Positions 21,901 through 36,900 of a DNA stretch of 64,000 bases are shown one piece after another. The DNA comes from Owenia fusiformis (lineage: Eukaryota > Annelida > Polychaeta > Sabellida > Oweniidae), in assembly GCA_903813345.2 (NCBI GenBank), contig CAIIXF020000005.1:22819375-22883374 (forward strand). The letters run 5' to 3'. Position numbers and translations under genes: made by a program. The notes under the pieces are model-generated. The model was not told where the DNA came from, made no database searches, and saw nothing but the letters and a program-made list of their open reading frames with translations. Every line of letters begins with the position of its first letter. The first letter of the stretch is position 1.

Positions 21901-24900
21901 AAGTGATTAAAGAGTTGAATCGATGGTTATGTTCGCCATTTGTGACAACGGTATTTGACTTTACTAATGTCCGGTGTGATGATGTCACATGGCACCAATT
22001 GGTATTTTGAGTGGCCTTTAGAAACTGACTGAGCAAATATCTATGTCCATAAGGCTTCAGCACAAAACATTTAAACCAAATCAAAGATAACATTTTTTAA
22101 CAAATAATCTTAACCATTTTGAATAGAGTGGTCATCTCAAAAATTCATTCTTAGGTATTCCTTTTGAACCAAATCCTTCAATTGGTATTTGAATTATCAA
22201 AGATCACATTTTATAAAGGTGGCCATTTTGAAGAGTGCAGGCCATATTGAAAATGCCTTCTTGAGCATAGGTCCTTGCATGTAGAACAATAGCCTATAAA
22301 ATTTGGACAAAATTCAATAGATGCTATTTAATTTTATAATGAAATGGTGGCCATTTTGAAATAAAGTGGCCAACTTGAGCAGGACTCCTATGTCTCTAAG
22401 ACATCAGCATAGAAAATTTGAACCAAATCCGTCACCTGGTATTTTTGTTAAGAAAATGATGGTCATTTTGAACTGAGTGGCCATATTGAAAATTCCTTCT
22501 CGAGCAGAGGTCCTGTGCCCATACCTCGGCCATAAGGCATGTGTCTATAGAATTTGAACTAAATCACCAACTGGTATTTAAGTTATCGTATTTAAGTTAT
22601 CACTTGGACACATGAACACACAGACAGCTTCTTTATATCCCTAACAGACTCTGTTCGGTGGGATAATGACAAAGTAATGGTGTGACTCAGAACATTAGGC
22701 TTTAAGGCTGCATTTCATTGTCCAATCTCAATCACTAAATGAGTTTCAAGTCAGTTGATCTATTATGTCTTGACTTATACCCAATTCACACATATGCTAC
22801 ATGATCACTCATATATATTGTACAATCACCAAATATCATGCTGTCTGAAAGAGTATACTGGCACACTTAATACTTACTGTAAGCTGTGACCTACCTCGTC
22901 ATGTCCCAAAGACAGGAGTTTATGAGAATAAGATCAGGCTGGGGTCCAGATGCCAAGTCCTCTAGTATTGTCTCCATGTAGGCACTATAGGCACGTGTGA
23001 TGAAATAGAATCTTATGATGAGATTCTGGGCTGTGTATTGCCGCACTTCTCTGTATGTGGGCTCATTTACCATCAAGCCAAGTTTACCACCTTCTATCAG
23101 TTCATCATTTTCAAATGAGAGCTCACCCTATGAAAACAAAAGCAAGTCTTAAAACAAGGCATTAACATGCAAAATGTCACAACTTGCCACAGACACCAAC
23201 CACCAAATCATAAGATAAAAGGTCCAACTGTTTGATTTTTCAGATAATGTTTACTTTGGTAACTACATGGTGTCCCAAAAGTATGGGGGCCCCCCTAGGC
23301 AGACATATACCAATGACTTCATGGTATGTGTCATATATCAGTTTAAAGCTTATCAAAATTTACATTGATTTGCCAAGTATCATCGTTCAACTCACAAATG
23401 GTAAAAAGTTACAGGCATTTCAAAACTTAGTGTTTGGCCAAAAATATAGTTCATTTCAGTATCCTGGAAACAGCCCTGACCTGAATGTGACTGAAAATAT
23501 GGGTGCTATTGTCGACAAAAGGATGGATATCAAGTTCTAAAAAGAGGAAGTTGAGGGTAGATACTCCAAGGAAACTCTTCTAGAATGCCTTCAAAAGGTT
23601 TTATGAGGATTACAAAATGCCAAATCCCTATTTGAAGCACGTTTAAGGTCATATATGGAAAGCAATGCTGCCGTTAACATGGCTTAAGGAGACACACCGA
23701 CTATTATTTTTGTGTTAAACTGACTTTAATTTTGGCCAAACACTAAATTTTGAAATGCCTGTGACACTTGGCAGATCAATGTAACTTTAGATGATCTTTA
23801 AAATGATATATGACACATACTATGGAGGCATTGGTATATGTCTGGCTAGGGGGGGGCATACTTTCCGGACACCCTGTAAATTGATGTCACCAGGACAAAC
23901 CACTTGAATCCCAGGTTCTAAAATTTGTTTGAAACCAGGGAATGTTTCACTTTTGCTAGTCTTTGACATTTTACTACATACATTACATATATAACAGGTG
24001 ATGCTCAATTTAGTGAAATTAGCCAGCAGAGATCATTTCTACACATTTTAAAACATTTTTGGTGTAAATTGGATGAATAAAACTAGAGCAATTTTTGTGA
24101 AAAATTTTCAGACAGTTTTTCTCGTCACTCTAGATTTCAATGTCATTTCTAAGGTGACGAGAAATCTTGTCACTCAGGTAGTCTTTGCTTGATTGTCAAA
24201 GAGAGTTACAATTGTAGCCATAACTAGACTTGGGAAATTGAACGAAGTTCAATTTCAGACTCCAGATCTAGACTTTTTTTTAGCCGAGTCATCCAGAATA
24301 AGCCGAGTCATCCAAAATAAGCTGAGTCATCCAGAAAAAGATGGATGGATGGATGGATGAAAAAGGAAGGAAGGATAGGCTAGAATAGGAAGGGACGATA
24401 GGATAGAATAAGAAAGAATGATAGAATAGAATAGGAAGAAGGAATAGAATAGGAAGGATAGGAAGGAGAGGATAGGAAGGAGAGGATACGAAGGAAAGGT
24501 AGATAAGAAGGATACGATAGGATCACAAAGGAAGGATGGATGCATTTTTCAATATTTTCTTCTCTACTCTTGACTTTCTATCAGGATACCATCAGATCGA
24601 TTTTTCTCGAAATTTCAAAACCCCATAATTTTCGAACCGGAAGTCTGATCGAAATTTGGTTTGCAGAGTCGGATTCCTGAGAAAATTCTGCCTTTAATTC
24701 ATAACTCATATGTTAAATTTTGAGAACTTTTTATTTTGATCTACTTTTCGGACACCATATCTCAAAAGTGGGTCGAAATACTTTCTGACGGCAAAAAGCT
24801 AACACTATTAGCACACTCTTTCCCACCTGTATACAAAATTTTGAAGCAAATCTTATAAATATAGTGTCAGAATCGCAAAAATAAGGAAAAACTATGAATT

Positions 24901-27900
24901 TGACCTAGATTTTGACCTAGGGATTTTGGTGTCCAAATTTTGAAGTTAGGTAGCCTTCGAGGTCCCCTTCTTGCATAGGCTTTCATTATTTTAAGCTGTA
25001 CTTAGTCTATATCTCGTATTTTACACTTCAAAAAAATCCTTTTTCCCATTGACATAACATGGGGCACCAAATTTAGCGATTTTTGAGCTTTCAAAATGTC
25101 ATAACTTCCGAACCGGAAGTTGGATCAAAATTTGATTTGCAGATTCGGATTCCTGAGAAAATTCTATACTTAATTCATAACTCAAACGTTAAATTTGGAG
25201 AATTTTTTTATTTTGACCTACTTTTCGGACACCATATCTCAAAAGTGGGTCAAAATACTTTCTGACGGCAAAAGGCTAACACTATTAGCACACTCTTGGC
25301 AACATGTATACAAAATTTCGAAGAATATAATTAATCTGTAGTGTCAGAATCGCAAAAATAAGGGAAAACTTTGAATTTGACCTAGATTTTGACCTAGGCA
25401 TTTTGGTGTCCAAATTTTTATGAAAAGAAGGTTTTGAGGTCCCTTTCTTTTATGGGCTTCCATTATGTTTAGCTGTGCTTAGTCTATATCTCGTACTTTA
25501 CACTTCAAAAAAATTTTTTTTCCATTGAATTAACATGGGGCACCAAATTTAGCGATTTTTGAATTTTCAAAACGCCATAACTTCTGCACCGGAAGTCAGA
25601 TCGAAATTTTGTTTTCAGATTCGGAATCCTGAGAAAATTTCCTATAAAACTGATATCCTGGACATTGGATTCGAAGAACTTTTTTTTGGACCTCGTTTTC
25701 GGACACTGATATCTCGAAATCGGTTTGAGATACCAAAAAACTAAATCACCCTAGATTTTCTACTTTTTTATGAGGAACACAATGAAAAAAAACCGGATCA
25801 AAAATATTGAAGGACGACCGAGAAAATCGAAAAAAGTGACAAAGTACTGGATTTGACCTAGTTCTTGACCTTTGACCTAGATAAAAATTTGACCCAATTT
25901 CCCACCAACTAGATACTGAACCTAAATGAACTGTATAATGGTCTTTACTGGATACCTTATAGTTATTGAAAAAACTCTTAAAGAAAAATAATAACTAGAC
26001 TTTGGAAATTGAACGAAGTTCAATTTCAGACTCCAGATCTAGACTTTTTTAAGCCCAGTCATCTAAAATAAGCCGAGTCATCCAGAATAAGCTGAGTCAT
26101 CCAGAATAAGATGGATGGATAAAATAGGAAGGTAGGATAGGATAGAATGGGAAGGAACGATAGGATAGAATAAGAAAGAAGAATAGGATAGAACAGAATA
26201 TGAAGAAAGGATATGATAGGAGAGGAAAGGAAGGATAGGAAGGAAAGGATACGAAGGAAGGATAGATAGGAAGGATAGGATAGGATCAGATAGGTAGGAT
26301 GGATGAATTTTTCAATATTTTCTTCTCTACTCTTGACTCTCTATCAGGATACCATCAGATCGATTTTCCGAAATTTCAAAACGCCATAACTTCCGAACCG
26401 GATTTAAAGTTTCGGATTCCTGACAAAATTCTACCCCTAATTCATAACTCATACGTTAAATTTGGCGAATTTTTATTTTGACCTACTTTTTGGATACGCC
26501 ATTACTTCGGAACCGGAAGTCGGATCGAAATTTAGTTTGCAGACTCGAATTCCTGAGAAAATTCTACCCTTAATTCATAACTCATATGTTAAATTTGGAG
26601 AACTTTTTTTTTTACCTTCTTTTCGGACACCATATCTTAAAAGTGGGTCGAAATACTTTCTGACGGCAAAAGGCTAACACTATTAGCACACTCTTTCCCA
26701 CCTGTATACAAAATTTTGAAGCAAATAATTTAAATATAGTGTCAGAATCGCAAAAATAAGGAAAAACTATGAATTTGACCAAGATTTTGACCTAGGGATT
26801 TTGGTGTCCAAAATTTGAAGTTGGGTAGCCTTCGAGGTCCCCTTCTTTCATAGGCTTTCATTATTTTAAGCTGTACTTAGTCTATATCTCGTATTTTACA
26901 CTTCAAAAAAATCTTTTATCCCATTGACATAACATGGGGCACCAAATTTAGCGATTTTTGAGCTTTCAAAATGTCATAACTTCCGAACCGGAAGTCAGAT
27001 CGAAATTTGGTTTGCAGATTCGGATTCCTGAGAAAATTCTATACTTAATTCATAACTCAAACGTTAAATTTGGAGAATTTTTTATTTTGACCTACTTTTC
27101 GGACACCATATCTCAAAAGTGGGTCAGAATACTTTCTGACGGCAAAAGGCTAACATTATTAGCACACTCTTGGCTACTTGTATACAAAATTTCGAAGAAT
27201 ATAATTAATCTGTAGTGTCAGAATCGCAAAAATAAGGAAAAACTTTGAATTTGACCTAGATTTTGACCTAGGCATTTTGGTGTCCAAATTTTTATGAAAA
27301 GAAGGTTTTGAGGTCCCTTTCTTCTATGGGCTTCCATTATGTTTAGCTGTGCTTAGTCTATATCTCGTATTTTACACTTCAAAAAAATATTTTTTCCCAC
27401 CAAATTTAGCGATTTTTGAATTTTCAAAACGCCATAACTTCTGAACCGGAAGTCAGATTGAAATTTGATTTTCAGATTCGGAATCCTGAGAAAATTCTCT
27501 AAAAGACTGATATCCTGGACATTGGATTCGGAGAACTTTTTTTTGGACCTCGTTTTCGGACACTGATATCTCGAAATCGGTTTGAGATACCAAAAAACTA
27601 AATCGACCCTAGATTTTCTACTTTTTTATGAGGAACACAATGAAAAAAACCCGGATCCAAAATATTGAAGGACGACAGAGAAAATCGAAAAAAGTGACAA
27701 AGTACTGGATTTGACCTAGTTCTTGACCTTTGACCTAGATAAAAAATTGACCCAATTTCCCACCAACTAGATACTGAACCTAAATTAACTGTATTATGGT
27801 CCTTACTGGATACCTCATAGTTATTGAAAAAACTCCTAAAGAATAATAAGAATAACTAGATTTGTAAATTGAACAAAGTTCAATTTAAGACTCCAGATTG

Positions 27901-30900
27901 TTTGATTTGACCTAGATAGCTGAGTAAGTAGCCCAGTAAGAAGCTGTGTAGAAAGCTGAGTAAGTAGCTAAGTAGGTAGCTGAGTAAGTAGCTAAGTAGA
28001 TAGCTGGGTAGTTATGTAGGAATTTTTGAAAGTATATTTCATCGATCTGCATTCTGGATACTGGCATAGAATCTTAACTGAAAGTCGGATTTCAATTTCG
28101 ATTTCAGATTCAGATTCCTGAGAAAATTCTACCCTTAATTCATAACTCATACGTTAAAGGAGTTGGGTAAACAAGGCCATTTTAAGCCCCACCTGATTTT
28201 CAAGTTTTCTCTTTATTTTATTAATCTATGTGATATATGTGTTTCAAAAATGTATGAAAATTTAGGTCAAGGTCATATTCCCCAGGTCAAGGTCAAATTA
28301 AAAAAATATATTAAATATATTAATATATTCCGCCCTTCCCACGCAACACTGAAAGAGAAAAAAGTACCTAAAATAATGAAAATACTTTATTATTTTTAAT
28401 TCATTTAAATTCAGAATGTACATTTCATGATTTGACTCGTAAAGTAATGTTTATTTTTTATGAGAAATATGTCCTGCTTCCTGTTAGCGACATAGGGTAT
28501 GCTAAAAACCACACACTAAACACACACACTGTATATATTATAATTCAACATAATGATATTATTCAACATAATTTTAAAGCAACTATTAAGTTTATTATCA
28601 ATCATTCTGATAATGTCTAGGAAACAGTAAGTACAGATAACGGAGATAATCACTTCTTGGAGATCACCTAAAAGGTGAAAAACATCTAAAATCTCAACAC
28701 ATTTCATCATTGGCTTGTTAATGAAATAACAATGAAACATTTTCTGATTAGTTTTACTCATCATCACTTGAACTATTATTATTGCATATTATCTGTCCAA
28801 CTTTGGCATTCTTGACTTGTGAAGCTAAATCTTCTATAACCTTTCTCCGTTTTCTAGGAGAATTTACCTGCTTCCTACATATGCAGCATGAATAGCATTT
28901 GGCCATTTTGAATAATCAACAAAAATGGCAGGCAAAATTTTCTATAAAGTTCTAAAACTCACATCGAGCATAATAAGTCTCCATCAAAATTATTCTTTGT
29001 ATGCAACAATATAACATTTATGTAACTAAAGAAGCACTTATTAGAGTGGAGACTTGTTATGCTCTATGTGAAAACACACAAAGGATTACTACCTCCAGTG
29101 AATAAAAATGTCACCCAGACTCAGCATGAAATGTCCTTTCAAAGCTTCACTTACCTCTAAACTGTACATATTGTTTAAATCAATTGTATGTATGGATCAA
29201 ATAAATATATATTTACATAATCCTGGACAGATAAATCAAAAACATTCATTCATAGCTGAGTAAATTGGAATTCATCAAGAGGGTTGCAAAATATGTGAAT
29301 TTTTTTCCTTCTGGCCCCCACCCTCTTTGAAGGTCTCCAGACACCGTAACAATTTTTTCTAATTTTTTTTAAAAATACTACCCAAAAATATAGACTTCAA
29401 TCTATGCATTTCTGATGTTTTTTTCTCCTATTCTTAAAAAAAGTTTTTTCACACTTCAATTGGGGCACTCTCTGTTGCTAGTTTACCCAACTCCTTTGAA
29501 TTTTTTTATTTTGACCTACTTTTCGGACACCATATCTCAGAAGTGGGTCAAAATACTTTCTGACGGCAAAAGGCTAACACTATAAGCACACTCTTTGCTA
29601 CATGTATACAAAATTTTGAAGCAAATCTTTAAAGTGTAATGTCAGAATCGCAAAAATAAGGAAAAACTATGAATTTGACCTAGATTTTGACCTGGGCATT
29701 TTGGTGTCCACATTTTAAAGATAGATAGCCTTCGAAGTCCCCTTCTTTCATGGGCTTTTAGAATGTTAAGCTGTACTCAGTCTATATCTGGTATTTTACA
29801 CATTAAAAAAATCTTTTTTCTCATTGACATAACATGGGGCACCAAATTTAGCGATTTTTGAGCTTTCAAAACGTCATAACTTCTGAACCGAGAGTCGGAT
29901 TGAAAATTGGTTTGCAGATTCGGATTCATGACAAAATTCATAATTCATACATTGAATTTGGAGAACTTTTTGTTTTGACCTACTTTCCAGACGCCATATT
30001 TCAAAATCAGTAAGAGTAATCAAAAAATGGATGGCACACTTATAAATGGGCTGTTTATAAGCTACATGATGAAAAAAGATGGAGATGTTTCGATAAATAA
30101 CGACGAAGATAATTGATAGAATATTGAAAATGTAAGATTTGACCCAGTTCTAGGATAGGATAGGATATAGAATAGGAAGGAAGGATAGGATAGGAAGGAA
30201 AGGATAGAAAGGAAGAATAGATAGGAAGGATATGATCAGACGGGATAGGAAGGAAGGATGGATGATTTTTTCTATATTTTCTTTGCTACTCTTGACTTTC
30301 TATCAGGATATCAACAGATCGATTTTTCTCGAAATTTTCAAAACGCAATAACTGTCGAACTGGATGTCGGATCGGAATTTGGTTTGCAGATTCAGATTCC
30401 TGAGAAAATTCTACACTTATTTCATAGCTCATATGTTAAATTTGGTTAACTTTTTAGTTTGACCTACTTTCAGGTCGCCATATCTCAAAACCGGTAGACG
30501 TAATCAAAAAACCGATCACACACAGTCGAATCGTCTTTTTATTGGCTACACGGTAAAAAAAAAAAAAAAAATTGAAAAATGACAAAGATAATTTGACCTA
30601 GATTTTGACCTTTGACCTAGATAAAAATTTGACCTAATTTCCCAGAAACTAGGTCACATACCCTAACTGACCATGTAAGTAGATTTACTACAAGTCTTCT
30701 AGTTACTGAGAAAACGTGACAAGAGAGAATAATAATAACTAGACTTTGGAAATTGAACGAAGTTCAATTTCAGACTCCAGATTGAGTCCATTTTTAGCTG
30801 AGTCATCCAGAATAAGCTGAGTCATCCAGAAAAAGATGGATGAATAAAATAGGAAGGTAGGATAGGATAGAATAGGAAGGAACGATAGGATAGAATAAGA

Positions 30901-33900
30901 AAGAAGGATAGGATAGAACACAATAGGAAGAAAGGATATGATAGGAGAGGATAGGAAGGAAAAGATACAAAGCAAGGATAGATAGGAAGGATAGGATAGG
31001 ATAGGATAAGATCAGATAGGAAGGATGGATAAATTTTTCTAAATTTTCGACTTCTCTACATTTGACTTTCTATCAGGATACCATCAGATCGATTTTCCGA
31101 AATTGAGCTTTCAAAACGCCATAACTTTCGAACCAGTAGTCGGATCGAAATTTGGTTTGCAGACTCGGATTCCTGAGAAAATTCTACCTTCAATTCATAA
31201 CTCTAATGTTAAATTTGGAGAACTTTTTATTTTGACCTACTTTTCGAACACCATATCTCAAAAGTGGGTCGAAATACTTTCTGACGGCAAAGGCTAACAC
31301 TATAAGCACACTCTTTCCTACCTGTATACAAAATTTTGAGGGAAATCATTTAAACAGAGTGTCAGAATCGGAAAAAATAAGGAAAAACTATTAATTTGAC
31401 CTAGATTTTGACCTAGGGATTTTGGTGTCCAAATTTTGAAGTTAGGTAGCCTTTGAGGTCCCCTTCTTTCATAAGCTTTCATTATTTTAAGCTGTACTTA
31501 GTCTATATCTCGTATTTTACACTTCAAAAAAATATCTTTTTTTCCCATTGACATAACATGGGGCACCAAATTTAGCGATTTTTGAGCTTTCAAAATGTCA
31601 TAACTTCCGAACCGGAAGTCGGATCGAAATTTGATTTGCAGATTCGGATTCCTGAGAAAATTCTATACTTAATTCATAACTCAAACGTTAAATTTGGAGA
31701 ATTTTTTATTTTGACCTACTTTTCGGACACCATATCTCAAAAGTGGGTCAAAAGACTTTCTGACGGCAAGAGGCTAACACTATGAGCACACTCTTGGCTA
31801 CATGTATACAAAATTTCGAAGAATATAATTAATCTGTAGTGTCAGAATCGCAAAAATAAGGAAAAACTTTGAATTTGACCTAGATTTTGACCTAGGCATT
31901 TTGGTGTCCAAATTTTTATGAAAAGAAGGTTTTGAGGTCCCTTTCTTTTATGGGCTTCCATTATGTTTAGCTGTGCTTAGTCTATATCTCGTATTTTACA
32001 CTTCAAAAAAATATTTTTTCCCATTGAATTAACATGGGGCACCAAATTTAGCGATTTTGAATTTTCAAAACGCCATAACTTCTGAACCGGAAGTCAGATC
32101 GAAATTTGGTTTTCAGATTCGGAATTCTGAGAAAATTTCCTATAAGACTGATATCCTGGACATTGGATTCGGAGAACTTTTTTTTGGACCTCGTTTTCGG
32201 ACACTGATATCTCGAAATCGGTTTGAGATATCAAAAAACTAAATCGACCCTAGATTTTCTACTTTTTTATGAGGAACACAATGTAAAAAAACCGGATCAA
32301 AAATATTGAAGGACGACCGAGAAAATTGAAAAAAGTGACAAAGTACTGGATTTGACCTAGTTCTTGACCTTTGACCTAGATAAAAATTTGACCCAATTTC
32401 CCACCAACTAGATACTGAACCTAAATAAACTGAATTATGGTACTTACTGGATACCTCATAGTTATTGAAAAAACTCCCAAAGAATAATAAGAATAAGAAT
32501 AACTAGACATGTAAATTGAACAAGTTCAATTTAAGACTCCAGATTTCAAACTTTTTTTTAAGCTGAGTCATCCAAAATACTGTAAGCTGAGCCATTCAGA
32601 ATAAGCTGAGTCATCTAGAATATAGACATTTAGACAACTCTTTAGTAGGTTATCTTCGTCTCCATTGACTTAACATTGGGATATCATAATATCGACTTTT
32701 CGAGACTTCAAACCGCTATAACTATCTAATCAGAAGTTGGATCGAAATTTGGTTTAAAGATTCTGATTACTGAGAAAATTCTACCCTTAATTCATAACTC
32801 ATACCTTAAATTTGGAGAACTTTTTATTTTGACCTACTTTTCAGACACCATATCTCAAAAGTGGGTCAAAATACTTTCTGACGGCAGAAGGCTAACACTA
32901 TAAGCACACTCTTTGCTACCTGTATGCAAAATTTCGAAGCAAATCATTAAAGTGTAATGTCAGAATCGCAACAAAAAGGAAAAACTATGAATTTGACCTA
33001 GATTTTGACCTAGGCATTTTGGTGTCCAACTTTTAAAGCTAGATAGCCTTCGATGCCCCCTTCTTTTATAGGCTTTCAGAATGTTAACCTGTACTCAGTT
33101 TATATCTGGTATTTTACACTTCAAAAAAATCTTTTTTCTCATTGACATAACATGGGGCACCAAATTTAGCGATTTTTGAGCTTTCAAAACGCCATAACTT
33201 CCGAACCGAATGTCGGATTGAAATTTGGTTTGCAGGTTCGGATTTCTGGGAAAATTCTACCCTTAATTTATAGCTCATATGTTAAATTTGGAGAACTTTT
33301 TATTTTGACCTACTTTTCGGACACCATATCTCAAAAGTGGGTCAAAATACTTTCTGACGGCAAAAGGCTAACACTATTAGCACACTCTTTGCTACCTGTA
33401 TACAAAATTTTGAAGTAAATTATTAAAATGTAGTGTCAGAATCGTAAAAATAAGGAAAAACTATGAATTTGACCTAGATTTTGACCTAGGCATTTTGGTG
33501 TCCAAATTTTGAAGCTATGTAGCTTTTGAGGTCCCCTTCTTTTATAAGCATTCATTATGTTAAGCTATACTCAGTCTATATCTTGTATTTTACACTTCGA
33601 AAAAGTCTTTTTTCCCATTGACTTAACATAGGCACCAAATTTAGCGATTTTCGAGCTTTCAAAACGCCATAACTTCCGAACCGGAAGTCCGATCTAAATT
33701 TGGTTTGCAGATTCGGATTCCTGAGATCATTCTACACTTATTTCATAACTCACATGTTGAATTTGGAGAACCTTTTGTTCTGACCTACTTTTCGGACGCA
33801 ATATCTCAAAATCGGTAAAAGTAATCAAAAAACGATTTGCATTACGGAATTAGCGTTTCTTCCAAGGAACATGTTGAAAAAAACCCGGAGCCAAAATATT

Positions 33901-36900
33901 GAAAGACGACTGAGAAAAGTGGTGAATTAGTGATAATTTAAGAGTTGACCTAGTTCTTGACCTATGACCTAGATAAAAATTTGACCTAATTTCCCAGAAA
34001 GCCAGATACATTTCCTAGTCAACCATGTAGGTTGGATTAAGTAAGATGTTATAGTTGGAGAGAAAATCTGTTAGGAGGAAGAAAGAAAGAAAGAAAGAAA
34101 GAATGAAGAATAATAAGAAAACAGGCAAAAACAATAGACTCCAGATTTTCAATCTGGAGTCTAATAATAACTAGACATGTAAATTGAACAAGTTCAATTT
34201 AAGACTCCAGATTTAAAACTTTTTTTAAGCTGAGTCATCCAAAATACTGTAAGCTGAGCCATTCAGAATAAGCTGAGTCATCTAGAATACAGACATTTAG
34301 ACAACTCGTAAGTAGCTTATCTTCGTCTTCATTGGCTTAACATGGGGATATCATAATATCGACTTTTCGAGACTTCAAACAGCTATAACTATCTAACCAG
34401 AATTTGGGTCGAAATTTGGTTTGCAGATTCGAATTTCTGAGAAAATTCTACGTTTGTGTCATAACTCATACATTAAATTTTGAGAACTTTTTATGTTGAC
34501 CTACTTTCCGGACGCCATTCCTCAAAATCGGTAAGAGTAATCAAAAAAGACAGTTACAATAATGAAAGGACTGTCTTTAAGCTACATGCTGAAAAAAAGA
34601 TAAAGGAATAACGACGAATACTGACAAAGATAATTGACATAACATGGGATATCAAAATACCAATTTTTTAATTTTTCAAAACGCCATTACTTCCAAACCA
34701 GGTGTCGAATTGAAATTTGATTTGCAGATTCGGATTCCTGAGAAAATTCTACCCTTAATTCATAACTCATACATTAAATTTGGAGAAACTTTCATGTTGA
34801 CCTACTTTTCGGACACTATATCTCAAAAGTGGGTCAAAATACTTTTTGACGGCAAAAGGCTAACACTATTAGCACCCTCTTGGCTACATGTATACAAAAT
34901 TTTGAAGCAAATCCTTAAAGTGTATATCTGGTATTTTACACTTCAAAAAATCCTTTTTCTCATTGACATAACATGGGGCACCAAATTTAGCGATTTTTGA
35001 GCTTTCAAAACGCCATAACTTTCGGAACTGGAGTCGGATCGAAATTTGGTTTGCAGATTCGGATTCCTGACAAAATTCTACCCCTAATTCATAACTCATA
35101 CGTTAAATTTGGAAATTTTTTATTTTGACCTACTTTTTGGACACGCCATTACTTCCGAACCGGAAGTCGGATCGAAATTTGGTTTGCAGATTCGGATTCC
35201 TGAGAAAATTCTACCCTTAATTCATAACTCATACGTTGAATCTGGAGAACTTTTTATTTTGACCTACTTTTCGGACACCATATCTCAAAAGTGGGTCAAA
35301 ATACTTTCTGACGGCAAAAGGCTAACACTATTAGCACACTCTTTGCTACCTGTATACAAAATTTTGAAGTAAATCATTTAAATATAGTGTCAGAATCGCT
35401 AACACTATTAGCACACTCTTTGCTACCTGTATACAAAATTTTGAAGTAAATTATTAAAGTGTAGTGTCAGAATCGTAAAAATAAGGAAAAACTATGAATT
35501 TGACCTAGATTTTGACCTAGGCATTTTGGTGTCCAAATTTTGAAGCTATGGTTTGCAGATTTGGATTTCTGAGAAAATTCTACATCTTTTTCATAGCTCA
35601 CACATTCGATTTGGAGCATGTTTAGGCGTGACCTACATTTCGGACGCCATATCTCAAAATCGGTAAGAGTAATCAAAATTCTGATGTCATATCTTTGATT
35701 CGCCTTTTTCTAAGCTACACGATGAAAAAAAGATGAAGGAGTTACGAAGAATATTGACGAAGATATGATGAAGAATGTTAAAAATGTAAGATTTGACCTA
35801 GTTCTTGACCTTTGACCTAGATAAAAATTTGACCTAATTTCCCAGAAAGCCGGTTTCAGTCTTTAGTTAACCATGTAAGTTGGATTAAGTAAGCTGTTAT
35901 AGTTGACGAGAAATTTGGTGAGGAGGAAGAATAACTAGACATTTAAAATCGCCACGGGGGCGATTTCGTAGAATGCCGTTCCTCGCTGCAGCAGCAAATT
36001 TGGTGCACAATTGACCTTTTTCAAGGTCACGCAGAGGTCGAATTCCAAAACCGAAAGCATATTTGATATCATATTTTGCCATATTTTTGAAATTTTGGCA
36101 CTCAATTTAAAAACCTTTTTGACCTTTTCAAGGTAACCCGGAGGTCAAATTCCAAAACCACAAGCATATTTAGAATCAGGGACATCCATACTTCATACTT
36201 GCAAAGAATTGGAATGAAAATCCTAGTTTTCAACTTTGAGGTCATTTGAAGGTCAATGTCAAAGGTCAAGGTCAAAATGGTGACCTAATTTACTCTATCC
36301 GAGTACAGTGTAATACAATGGTACCAATTTGGAATCAATTTGAGCGATTTTGATTTTTGAACTTGTTGACCTTTTCAAGGTCACTCAGAGGTCGGATTCC
36401 AAAACCGAAAGCATATTTGGAATCAGGGGCTTCTATTCTTTATATCTGCTCAGAATTGGGATCGGAGACACAGTTTTCAAATTTTGCCCAACTGGGGTGC
36501 CCCATTTTTCAAATTTGGGGCACCCAATTTTAAAACCCGGAATATATGTGAAATGGCAATTGTGAGGGATGGCATATGCAAATTTTGGGTAAAAAATACA
36601 AATGGTTACTCCTTGTACGTGCAAAAATGTAAAAATTTGCGATTTGACCTTGGCTAATTAGGGAGGGGCTAATTAAAAAAATGAAGGCATTTCCCTGTAG
36701 CCCAGGAACATGTCAAGGTTGATGGTATATGCTAATTAGCTGACATGTCGGTGTGTGCGGAGAAATCTTGCACGGAATAATAATAACTAGATTTGTGAAA
36801 TTGAACAAGTTCAATTTAAGACTCCAGATTTATTTGACCTAGATAGATCAGTAAAGAGCTGAGTAAGTTACTGAGTAATTAGCTGAGTAAGTACCTTAGT

